Source of the DNA: Lachnospiraceae bacterium UBA3866
GTDB taxonomy: Bacteria; Bacillota; Clostridia; Lachnospirales; Lachnospiraceae
Assembly (NCBI GenBank): GCA_002392345.1
Contig: DGGU01000037.1
Span: 7,869 to 26,937 of the forward strand
Direction of reading: 5' to 3'
DNA length: 19,069 bases
Positions 13,030 through 19,069 of this stretch are shown in pieces. How positions within the stretch are numbered: position 1 is the stretch's first letter; every line of letters begins with the position of its first letter. The position numbers and the translations under genes are program-made. The notes under the pieces were generated by a model. The model was not told the DNA's origin, made no database searches, and worked only from the letters and a program-made list of their open reading frames with translations.

Positions 13030-14907
13030 ATGAAGAAAGTATTAACATTTAAAATCTTATTTTTATCTATGCTTTGCATATTTGCTTTGTATGTAGATGT
13101 GTTTGCAGCAGGCTGGATAAGTGATGGAGGAGATAACTGGAGGTATGTAAGTGCAGATGATGTTTATCTCGAATCTACTATACAGTCTTCTGGAGAAGAT
13201 AAATATTATCTTGATGCAAATGGCTATATGGTTCGTGACTACCTCCTTGAGAATTATAATGATGCCATATATTATTTTGATGAAGATGGAAAGATGGTTA
13301 AGAATACTTGGGTTGCTATAGACCAAACTCAAGTGTATAACCAGATGGACAATCCACCTTCTATATATCTATATTATTTTGGAGCAAATGGCAAAGCTTA
13401 TAAGAGTACTGACGGTATAGTTAAGAAAACTATCGATGGCAAGAAATATCTTTTTAATGAAGATGGCCAGATGCTTTCTGGTTGGATCAATGAACAGGGA
13501 GAGAGATATAGTGATATAGATAATAATGAAGATGACCCGTTCAATGGTTTTTGCTATTATGCAGGTGATGAGACAGATGGCGTCCTTCGTGAAGGATGGA
13601 CTGCATGGGAAGATGGTTCAACTGATGATAGATATTATAAGAGAGATGTTTTATGGTTTTATTTTCAACCAAGCAATAATAAAAAATATCAATCAACTGA
13701 CGCAAATACTCTTTTGAGAAAAGATATCAATGGTAAGACCTATGCTTTCGATGATAGAGGAATCATGACAGAAGGTTGGGATGCTGAAGCGATAGATCCT
13801 AACAATGAAGATGTATCAGTATCAGCTAACAAGTACTACGAGGAAGAAGGTTTGGACAGTGGTCGTATGGCTAAGAAGCAATGGGTTTTCGCAGTTCCAT
13901 CACAGAAGCAAAATCTTGATGATTATGAAGCAGAGATTAAGAGATGGTTCTATGTTACAGGTGGTGGTGAGGCTACAAAAGATGCCATGAAAAAAATTAA
14001 TGGCGATTACTATGCATTTGACGCAAATGGCATTATGAAGACTGGTCTATGTGTGATTGAAAAATCAACCAAGAAATACGTCGATACCATTGATACAGAA
14101 AGCACTGATGGTAAGGACTTCGTTATAAGTAGACACTATATAAGTAATGACACTTCATCAGGCAGTAAGATTTTTAATATATTTGATGATTCAACACAAA
14201 ACATATTTTATTTTCTGCCAGATGAGACTGATACCGATAACTTTGGTAAGAGAAAGACATATAAGGCTTCTGTGCCTTTCGGCGATGATGACTATGATTT
14301 TATATCAAAGAGGACAGGAGAAAATGAAGGATATAAAGATAAAGCCTATTATCAAAATGGCATAAAACTAAAGGCAGACAAGGGGATTGGCTTTGGAATG
14401 GTTTTTGCAGGATATAGCGATAGTGCCTCACCTTCTAACGTAGATTATGCACCATTATATAATACTGACCAGACAACTCACCCTTGGGCAAGAGAAGATA
14501 CCAATCATCCAGGAATATACTCTGATTATATAGTTCTTAAGAACGCAGATGCTGCTGCAATAGGCAAATATCCAGTATTTTTTGTAGTAGATAAAAGTGG
14601 TAATAAGATTAAAAGCAACAATGTGGTTAAAAAGGACAAATCTAATAATTATTGGGCGATAGGCACTAATGGAGCACTTATTGGCATATATGATGTGCCT
14701 ATAAGATATTATAAAAAGCTTAGAAAATGGCAGTTTAAGAGTGATAAAAGCGTAGAGGATAAAATAAAGAATACATGGATTAATTTTGGAGAACTTGACC
14801 AATATGGCAAGACCTGCTATGCAGAAAGGGACAGGCAAGAAGAAGGAGGATATGCGATAGTTAACTTAAACGAAAGCTACGCAACCAACTTCCGCTTCGC
14901 CGACTAG
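13030..14907 (+). CDS. Secreted cell-wall-binding repeat protein
   Basis: A 625-residue exported protein. The signal peptide ends at VFA (residue 26) before AGWISDGG. Residues 28 to about 350 carry aromatic cell-wall-binding repeats of uneven spacing (for example NGKTYAFDDRGIMTEGWD and NGDYYAFDANGIMKTGL). The remaining 275 residues have few repeat signatures and no domain I recognise. It is clearly paralogous to the next gene (shared IQSSG, YLDANGYMVRDY, KNTWVAID and TIDGKKY blocks). GGAG at 13019-13022 lies seven bases before the ATG, and it has its own promoter and terminator. Probable role: surface attachment or architecture; there is no visible catalytic site. Confidence 0.85.
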   Translation: MKKVLTFKILFLSMLCIFALYVDVFAAGWISDGGDNWRYVSADDVYLESTIQSSGEDKYYLDANGYMVRDYLLENYNDAIYYFDEDGKMVKNTWVAIDQTQVYNQMDNPPSIYLYYFGANGKAYKSTDGIVKKTIDGKKYLFNEDGQMLSGWINEQGERYSDIDNNEDDPFNGFCYYAGDETDGVLREGWTAWEDGSTDDRYYKRDVLWFYFQPSNNKKYQSTDANTLLRKDINGKTYAFDDRGIMTEGWDAEAIDPNNEDVSVSANKYYEEEGLDSGRMAKKQWVFAVPSQKQNLDDYEAEIKRWFYVTGGGEATKDAMKKINGDYYAFDANGIMKTGLCVIEKSTKKYVDTIDTESTDGKDFVISRHYISNDTSSGSKIFNIFDDSTQNIFYFLPDETDTDNFGKRKTYKASVPFGDDDYDFISKRTGENEGYKDKAYYQNGIKLKADKGIGFGMVFAGYSDSASPSNVDYAPLYNTDQTTHPWAREDTNHPGIYSDYIVLKNADAAAIGKYPVFFVVDKSGNKIKSNNVVKKDKSNNYWAIGTNGALIGIYDVPIRYYKKLRKWQFKSDKSVEDKIKNTWINFGELDQYGKTCYAERDRQEEGGYAIVNLNESYATNFRFAD

Positions 14908-14909
14908 CT

Positions 14910-14963
14910 GTAGGGGCGAGCACTGCGAGCCCGCTCCCTGTAGGGGCGAGCTATGCGAGCCCG
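14910..14963 (+). repeat. Two REP-like repeats between a stop codon and its terminator
   Basis: Canonical units lie at 14910-14933 (loop ACT) and 14940-14963 (loop TAT), both with intact GTAG, separated by CTCCCT. They sit in the 3' untranslated stretch of the cell-wall-binding gene, immediately before the terminator, as REP sequences of enterobacteria often do. Confidence 0.92.
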
Positions 14964-14967
14964 CTTG

Positions 14968-14994
14968 AAAAGAGCCGAAAAACGGCTCTTTTTT
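14968..14994 (+). terminator. Intrinsic terminator
   Basis: The stem AGAGCCG (14971-14977) pairs with CGGCTCT (14983-14989) around AAAAA, preceded by A residues and followed by a run of T. Confidence 0.9.
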
Positions 14995-15014
14995 AATTCC
15001 TGCCTGTAAGAAAA

Positions 15015-15044
15015 TTGTCATAATTTTGACTTACAAATTATATT
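15015..15044 (+). promoter_or_regulatory. Promoter of the second large cell-wall-binding gene
   Basis: TTGTCA (15015-15020), an 18-base spacer and TATATT (15039-15044). Transcription would begin near 15051, after the upstream in-frame start at 15043, which supports the downstream start at 15124. Confidence 0.6.
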
Positions 15045-15123
15045 GAAAAAATCGCCATATTTTAATATCATACAATTAACTAAGTTTCTAAGCTTAGAAA
15101 AAGAAAAAGGAGATTTAAATCTT

Positions 15124-17037
15124 ATGAAGAAACAAACAAAAATCGGTTTAGTATTAGCTGCAGCAGCCGTTATTTCTGTTTCAGTTGCTTCTCTTGTTTC
15201 AGCTCGTGGCTGGGTTCAACAAGGATCTGACTGGTTCTATCTTGACAGCAATAATGACTATGTAACTGAGACTATCCAATCTTCAGGTTCATCAAAGTTC
15301 TACCTTGGCGCAGATGGTGCTATGGTGAGAGACTATTTCCTTGAAGATGATGGCAACAACAACACTTATTATTTTGGTTCTAATGGTGCTATGGTTACCA
15401 ACACTTGGGTAGCTATAGATTCATCTGTTGTAGATGGCACAGATGATTATATTCCTGACAACTATTGGTATTATTTCCAATCTTCAGGAAAAGCAATCAA
15501 AGGCTCTACTGATTCTATGAAGAAGACCACTATTGATGGTAAGAAATATGGATTCAATGAGCATGGTCAGATGGCAATCGGTTGGGTTGGCGATGATGGC
15601 AAGACTGTAAGCCCTGATGAGAGCAACCCATTTGCAACAGCTACTTATTACTGTGGCGGAGACAATGATGGCGCTCTTCGTTCAGGTTGGGTAACTTATT
15701 ATGATGGTTATGCAGATATGGATGGAGATAATAGAGGAGATTATACTAATCTTTATTTCTATTTCAGCCCAACAAATAATAAGAAAAAAGCTAACAAAGT
15801 GAATGAAAAAATCAACGGCAGATATTATTCATTTGATGATGCTGGTGTTATGCTTTCTGGATGGGATACATATGAGTTAGGATATACTAATAAGGTATCA
15901 TATTATTCAGGCGAAGATGATGGTCATCAAGTAAAGAAGGGATGGATTTATGAAGTTCCATCTGCAAGCGTTGATGCAGACACTCACGAAGACAACGAAG
16001 AGAAGTATATGTACTTTGATTCTACTGGTACAATGAAGACAAATACTGTTAACACTAAGATCAATGGCAAATATTATTGCTTCAACGATAAAGGTATCAT
16101 GAAGACAGGTATAGTAATCTGGAATCAAGATGCTGGTACTTTCGTCAACACTATCGACCTTGATTATGCAAGCGGTGAAGATGTTGTTAAGCATGGTAAA
16201 TTAACAACTGGAGAGAATTCATCTATTACTCTCGATAAAGATGCAAAGAATGGTGGAGTTCAATATAGATTACACTATTTTGGTGATGATGGCGCAAGAA
16301 AGACAGGTCTTAATAACATCGAGTTCAACGATGGCACATATACCCTTAACACTACAAGTGCTGGTCATAAGTTAGTTCAAAAAGATAAGAAGAAATATTA
16401 TTCTTTAGGTATAGCTCTTAAGGCTGACACAGATCTTAGATATGGCATCATGGCTTCAGATTCTCAACTTGCTCCACATGAAACATTATATGAAGCTGGA
16501 CTTTATGATGGAACTACTGGAGATTATGCTAATTATCAAGTTTTAACAACTTCTGGTTCACTTCAAAAGGGTAATACATCAGCAAGAAAAGATGCTAACG
16601 AGAATTACTGGTTTATCGATAAGACAACTAATCTTCTTATGGGTATCTGGACAGTAAATATTAAGAAGGGCGCAGTTGCAAGTGGATGGACAACAAAACA
16701 ATATACAAATCTTACTTTAGCAACAAATAGTTATACTACATCAGAGTTAAACGGCATCCTTCCTGGTGGCTTATATGATGATTCTAAAGATGATCCTGTT
16801 GATGAATTAGATAATTATAAGTGGACAGTTAAGAAAACAACATCAGGTGGAACAACATATTATTCATTTGTACTTGCACAAAAATACACTGGATTGTGTT
16901 ATCAATCAACATATGATGGTAATTCTAATAAGTGGCTTCCATTTGGATTCTATGATGAAGTAGGATCTACTCAAGAAAATTATGAGCTTACTAACCTTGA
17001 CGACAGCTACTTCCTTAACTGCTATTGGAAAGATTAA
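15124..17037 (+). CDS. Secreted cell-wall-binding repeat protein
   Basis: A 637-residue exported protein, tandem paralog of the preceding gene. The signal peptide (MKKQTKIGLVLAAAAVISVS...VSA) ends near residue 27 before RGWVQQG. Cell-wall-binding repeats fill roughly residues 28-350 (NGRYYSFDDAGVMLSGWD, NGKYYCFNDKGIMKTGI), followed by a C-terminal region of about 280 residues without recognised domains. The start at ATG 15124 follows AAGGAG (15107-15112); an in-frame start at 15043 lies on top of the promoter. A strong promoter, good ribosome binding site and terminator suggest an abundant product. Confidence 0.86.
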   Translation: MKKQTKIGLVLAAAAVISVSVASLVSARGWVQQGSDWFYLDSNNDYVTETIQSSGSSKFYLGADGAMVRDYFLEDDGNNNTYYFGSNGAMVTNTWVAIDSSVVDGTDDYIPDNYWYYFQSSGKAIKGSTDSMKKTTIDGKKYGFNEHGQMAIGWVGDDGKTVSPDESNPFATATYYCGGDNDGALRSGWVTYYDGYADMDGDNRGDYTNLYFYFSPTNNKKKANKVNEKINGRYYSFDDAGVMLSGWDTYELGYTNKVSYYSGEDDGHQVKKGWIYEVPSASVDADTHEDNEEKYMYFDSTGTMKTNTVNTKINGKYYCFNDKGIMKTGIVIWNQDAGTFVNTIDLDYASGEDVVKHGKLTTGENSSITLDKDAKNGGVQYRLHYFGDDGARKTGLNNIEFNDGTYTLNTTSAGHKLVQKDKKKYYSLGIALKADTDLRYGIMASDSQLAPHETLYEAGLYDGTTGDYANYQVLTTSGSLQKGNTSARKDANENYWFIDKTTNLLMGIWTVNIKKGAVASGWTTKQYTNLTLATNSYTTSELNGILPGGLYDDSKDDPVDELDNYKWTVKKTTSGGTTYYSFVLAQKYTGLCYQSTYDGNSNKWLPFGFYDEVGSTQENYELTNLDDSYFLNCYWKD

Positions 17038-17090
17038 TTATACAGCCACTGACAGATTCTTATCTAGTATAAGGATCTAGTCAATTAAAT

Positions 17091-17129
17091 AATCGGCACC
17101 TCGGGTACTGACCCAGGTGCCGATTTTTT
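17091..17129 (+). terminator. Strong intrinsic terminator
   Basis: AATCGGCACCT (17091-17101) pairs with AGGTGCCGATT (17115-17125), the inner GGGT pairs with ACCC, and a T run reaches 17129. Confidence 0.93.
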
Positions 17130-17145
17130 ATTCCCTCCAATCCCC

Positions 17146-17193
17146 AATCCCCACCTCGGTCGCTCCGTGCCCCCGCCCGCTCCGTGCCCCCAC
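17146..17193. repeat. GC-rich repeat of another type
   Basis: CGCTCCGTGCCCCC occurs twice (from 17160 and 17177), flanked by CCCCACCTCGGT and CCCGCC. It lacks GTAG and the family hairpin, so it looks like a separate element or a decayed inverted copy. It has no coding potential that I can support. Confidence 0.5.
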
Positions 17194-17255
17194 GTAGGGG
17201 CGAGCACTGCGAGCCCGCTGGCGAAGCCTCATGTAGGGGCGAGCACTGCGAGCCC
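17194..17255 (+). repeat. Double REP-like repeat, intergenic
   Basis: Canonical units at 17194-17217 and 17233-17255 are joined by a CTGGCGAAGCCTCAT linker. Bases 17219-17255 equal 7219-7255 inside mnmA. They lie between the terminator and the nuclease promoter; otherwise the gap 17130-17331 holds only the GC-rich repeat and the promoter box. Confidence 0.93.
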
Positions 17256-17275
17256 TTTATTTTTTCTTACTGGTG

Positions 17276-17284
17276 TGGTATACT
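17276..17284 (+). promoter_or_regulatory. Extended -10 promoter of the nuclease gene
   Basis: TGGTATACT is an extended -10 box about 48 bases before the start codon. The -35 region is only T-rich. Confidence 0.45.
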
Positions 17285-17331
17285 AACAATATTGCGACAG
17301 CTCTATTAATCCTAACAATTGATAGATAATT

Positions 17332-18144
17332 ATGGAAACAAAGTTACTAAGCAAGTACATTAAGCGGTTTAGGGAGTCAAGCTTAATGGACGATTTAAAG
17401 TTTCGTAAAATTTGCGAATCAAAAGAAGCAATTGAAGAAATTTTAAGAACAATACTTGATGATAAGGAACTTAAAGTACTAGAAAGCATTCAACAAAAAA
17501 GTATCGACGAACCAATATTTCATGGAGTCATACTTGATTGCAGATGCAAGATATCTACGAATGAGATAGTAGACATCGAGGTTCAAGTAGCACTAGATGA
17601 CAATCCATTATACAGGATGAGATATAATGGATCAATACTAACAGTTGAGAATTCACCAAAAAGCAAAGAGTTTAAGTATGAAGAGATACCGAAACTTATA
17701 CTTATAATGCTTTGCGAGTTTGATTACTTTAGAATGGGAAAGCCAATCTATGAGATTGACCGGGTTGTGCGAGGCACATCTGTGACGGCATCTAATGGGA
17801 TACGAGAAATCTATGTAAACCTAAATGCAGATGTCAGAGAGAAGAGATTAAAAAGTTTATTTAGAATTATGACAACAGTAGATGATGTTGACAACGATGA
17901 ATTCCCGAAGTTATCAAAGAAGAAGGTTGAGGTAAACGATTTATATTTAGGAGGCGAAGACAATATGAGTGGATTAACAAAAGAAATCTTTTTAGATGGT
18001 AAAGCTGAAGGAAAAGCTGAAGGCATCGAGCAAGGTACCATCGCAACTTATGTAAAGCTTTACAAAGAGAAATTAATCAAGTCAAGCGACGCAGCTCGCA
18101 TGCTCAATATTTCAGTTGATGAATTTTTAAAACTAGTGAAGTAA
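17332..18144 (+). CDS. PD-(D/E)XK nuclease transposase-family protein (Rpn-like)
   Basis: A 270-residue protein of the PDDEXK_2/Rpn family, common in multiple copies in Firmicutes and related to recombination-promoting nucleases. The catalytic core is visible as Asp69 in ILDCRC and the E-V-Q pair Glu83/Gln85 in IVDIEVQV, preceded by the LMDDLKFRKICES start. The C-terminus carries the GKAEGKAEGIEQG linker and a small helical domain ending in SVDEFLKLVK, both typical. There are no inverted repeats or target duplications around it, so it is a single gene rather than an insertion sequence. The start ATG 17332 has no good ribosome binding site. It is not of the HUH (Y1) type expected to move REP sequences. 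Confidence 0.85.
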   Translation: METKLLSKYIKRFRESSLMDDLKFRKICESKEAIEEILRTILDDKELKVLESIQQKSIDEPIFHGVILDCRCKISTNEIVDIEVQVALDDNPLYRMRYNGSILTVENSPKSKEFKYEEIPKLILIMLCEFDYFRMGKPIYEIDRVVRGTSVTASNGIREIYVNLNADVREKRLKSLFRIMTTVDDVDNDEFPKLSKKKVEVNDLYLGGEDNMSGLTKEIFLDGKAEGKAEGIEQGTIATYVKLYKEKLIKSSDAARMLNISVDEFLKLVK

Positions 18145-18153
18145 AAAAAGTAC

Positions 18154-18176
18154 ACCAGGACCCCTGCCCTGGTTTT
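18154..18176 (+). terminator. Weak terminator-like hairpin
   Basis: ACCAGG (18154-18159) pairs with CCTGGT (18168-18173) with an eight-base loop, followed by only four T residues. It may be leaky, letting the next gene be transcribed. Confidence 0.45.
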
Positions 18177-18190
18177 GTAAAGGAGAAAAT

Positions 18191-18661
18191 ATGGTTGTAG
18201 GATTTAAAGGGGATACTCGAAAACTCGAGAATCTTTATAAAGAACTTGGATTAAAGGAAGTGAAGACGAGCACATTTGAAGAATTGGAAAGTGCAATAAA
18301 AAACAATGATGGCAAGACAGTCTTTGCTAATTACAATGAAATCATGGTGTTCGATAACCCAACAGCAGACCTTGTTGAAAAGCGTAATAAGGTTCTTGAT
18401 GCAGTTGCGAAAAGTAGTGGAAACATCTATCTTTCACTTACAAAAAATGACCCAAGCATAGACAAGATTCATCTTGATTTATCAATATGCACTAAAATCG
18501 ACACTAAGGACATGGCTCTTATCGAGGAGATATTTAACTTTGTCAATACAGATCTTCCATATAGCGGAAAACTCGGCGATGACAAGTATGCTGTAAGAGT
18601 GCACGGAGAGACAAGAGCCACCGAGAGATCGCTCGCTGAAATAAAGAAACTCCTTAAATAA
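18191..18661 (+). CDS. Hypothetical protein, 156 residues
   Basis: I do not recognise this protein. It is soluble and charged, with no signal or membrane segment: GFKGDTRKLENLYKELGLKEV at the start, a VFANYNEIMVFDNPTADLVEKRNKVLDAVAKSSGNIYLSL central part and a Lys-rich end (SLAEIKKLLK). The predicted alternation of short strands and helices suggests a compact alpha/beta fold. AAGGAG six bases before the ATG is a strong start. It is followed by another small unknown gene, with a palindromic repeat between them. Confidence 0.75.
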   Translation: MVVGFKGDTRKLENLYKELGLKEVKTSTFEELESAIKNNDGKTVFANYNEIMVFDNPTADLVEKRNKVLDAVAKSSGNIYLSLTKNDPSIDKIHLDLSICTKIDTKDMALIEEIFNFVNTDLPYSGKLGDDKYAVRVHGETRATERSLAEIKKLLK

Positions 18662-18668
18662 TAAAAAC

Positions 18669-18695
18669 GTAGGGGCTGTAAACCGCGCGAGCCCG
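18669..18695 (+). repeat. REP-like repeat, intergenic
   Basis: GTAGGGGCTGTAAACCGC continues to GCGAGCCCG. The GGGC/GCCC stem ends are kept and the loop is longer. It ends 3 bases before the AGGAG of the next gene. Confidence 0.8.
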
Positions 18696-18708
18696 TATAG
18701 GAGATGTT

Positions 18709-18936
18709 ATGGATTTTGGAATGTTAATGAAACTTGGTGGGCTATGGGGAAAGTTCAGCAAAAACCACCCTAAGTTCCCACAATTTGTGAAAGCTGTTCA
18801 AAAAAATGGTTTAAAACCTGATACAGTTATAGATGTTAAGATCGCCTATCCAGATGGCAATACACTTGATACCAATCTTAAAATCACTGAGTCAGATCTA
18901 GCAATACTTGAAGAACTTAAGAAGATGAAGAAATAG
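18709..18936 (+). CDS. Small hypothetical protein, 75 residues
   Basis: A short soluble protein not recognised: an N-terminal amphipathic stretch (MLMKLGGLWGKFSKNHPKFPQFVKAV), a beta-like DTVIDVKIAYPDGNTLDTNLKI and a helical end, LAILEELKKMKK. AGGAG five bases before the ATG supports it as a real gene. It may be co-transcribed with the 156-residue gene. Confidence 0.7.
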   Translation: MDFGMLMKLGGLWGKFSKNHPKFPQFVKAVQKNGLKPDTVIDVKIAYPDGNTLDTNLKITESDLAILEELKKMKK

Positions 18937-18967
18937 CGACTTTACAATAATATTCAATATAACTCTA

Positions 18968-18996
18968 TTGACAAACAACCTAAAATATTATACAAT
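18968..18996 (+). promoter_or_regulatory. Near-consensus promoter before the tRNA
   Basis: TTGACA (18968-18973), a 17-base spacer and TACAAT (18991-18996): the best sigma-70/SigA-type promoter in the window. Transcription would begin near 19003. Confidence 0.8.
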
Positions 18997-19000
18997 ATAT

Positions 19001-19035
19001 AAACTTGCCGACTGTCGTTGGTAAGTTTGTTTTTT
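19001..19035 (+). terminator. Terminator-like hairpin between promoter and tRNA
   Basis: AAACTTGCC (19001-19009) pairs with GGTAAGTTT (19020-19028) with one G-T pair, followed by GTTTTTTT. The stem begins almost at the predicted transcription start, so it may act as an attenuator, or end transcription of the upstream gene. Confidence 0.6.
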
Positions 19036-19043
19036 TGACGTTT

Positions 19044-19069
19044 GGACAGGTATCGAAGTGGTCATAACG
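19044..19069 (+). tRNA. 5' end of a tRNA, probably tRNA-Ser, cut by the window edge
   Basis: GGACAGG fits an acceptor strand, followed by TA at positions 8-9, then TCG, and a D-loop with GG (AAGTGGTCATAACG). This D-arm pattern is typical of class II serine tRNAs of Firmicutes. The anticodon is outside the window, so the identity is a guess. Confidence 0.65.

Noticed and set aside
15043..15123. Upstream start of the last cell-wall-binding gene
   Set aside because: It overlaps the -10 box and lies ahead of the expected transcription start; ATG 15124 has AAGGAG and a proper signal peptide.
17332..18144. A complete insertion sequence around the PD-(D/E)XK gene
   Set aside because: No terminal inverted repeats or target duplication found at its borders; this family usually occurs as single genes.
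17332..18144. This nuclease as the mover of the palindromic repeats
   Set aside because: REP-like elements are moved by HUH Y1 enzymes; this protein has a PD-(D/E)XK core, and no sequence link to the repeats is seen beyond proximity.
1..18695. CRISPR array made from the GTAGGGG repeats
   Set aside because: Copies are dispersed, linkers are short and themselves repeated, many copies are inside genes, and no cas gene is visible.

Overview
The window is AT-rich, apart from short GC-rich islands, and every gene found lies on the + strand. Shine-Dalgarno sites of the AGGAG type, cell-wall-binding (choline/glucan-binding type) repeat proteins, a trimeric-type purine nucleoside phosphorylase and a PD-(D/E)XK transposase-family nuclease point to a Firmicute. 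A clostridial, Lachnospiraceae-like organism is my best guess; the genus cannot be told from the sequence.

Layout. 1-4932: purine nucleoside phosphorylase, a polytopic membrane protein, a chagasin-type protease-inhibitor lipoprotein, then glucose-1-phosphate cytidylyltransferase (rfbF) and CDP-glucose 4,6-dehydratase (rfbG), the first two steps of CDP-deoxysugar synthesis. 4930-5041: a 112-bp MITE-like element with terminal inverted repeats and flanking TA, which supplies the rfbG stop codon. 5052-7100: an MNT/HEPN toxin-antitoxin pair, a small cell-wall-binding protein and a hicBA pair. 7097-8942: mnmA (tRNA 2-thiouridylase), overlapping hicA by ATGA, and a lipoprotein. 9032-12874: two paralogous GT-C-type membrane glycosyltransferases with a small membrane protein between them. 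13030-17037: two large paralogous secreted cell-wall-binding proteins, each with its own promoter and terminator. 17332-18936: a PD-(D/E)XK transposase-family nuclease and two small unknown genes. 18968 to the end: a near-consensus promoter, a terminator-like hairpin and the 5' end of a tRNA, probably tRNA-Ser, cut by the window edge.

The outstanding feature is a family of short GC-rich palindromic repeats scattered through the whole window. The basic unit is GTAG followed by an imperfect hairpin GGGCGAGC-n3-GCGAGCCC, often joined by a TGGCGAAGCCA mini-hairpin. This is the architecture of REP sequences (a GTAG tetranucleotide plus a mismatched stem-loop). Copies lie between genes, but also, in frame, inside at least six coding sequences: the membrane protein, rfbG, mnmA (twice), both glycosyltransferases and the small membrane protein. 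There they encode peptides such as RGELCEP, GEPNGEA and VRASSASP. The same 71-bp DNA is read in two different frames in two genes, and each of the two glycosyltransferase paralogs carries an insert where the other has none. The window therefore records an element that spreads by surviving inside reading frames, comparable in concept to Rickettsia palindromic elements but with REP-like anatomy.
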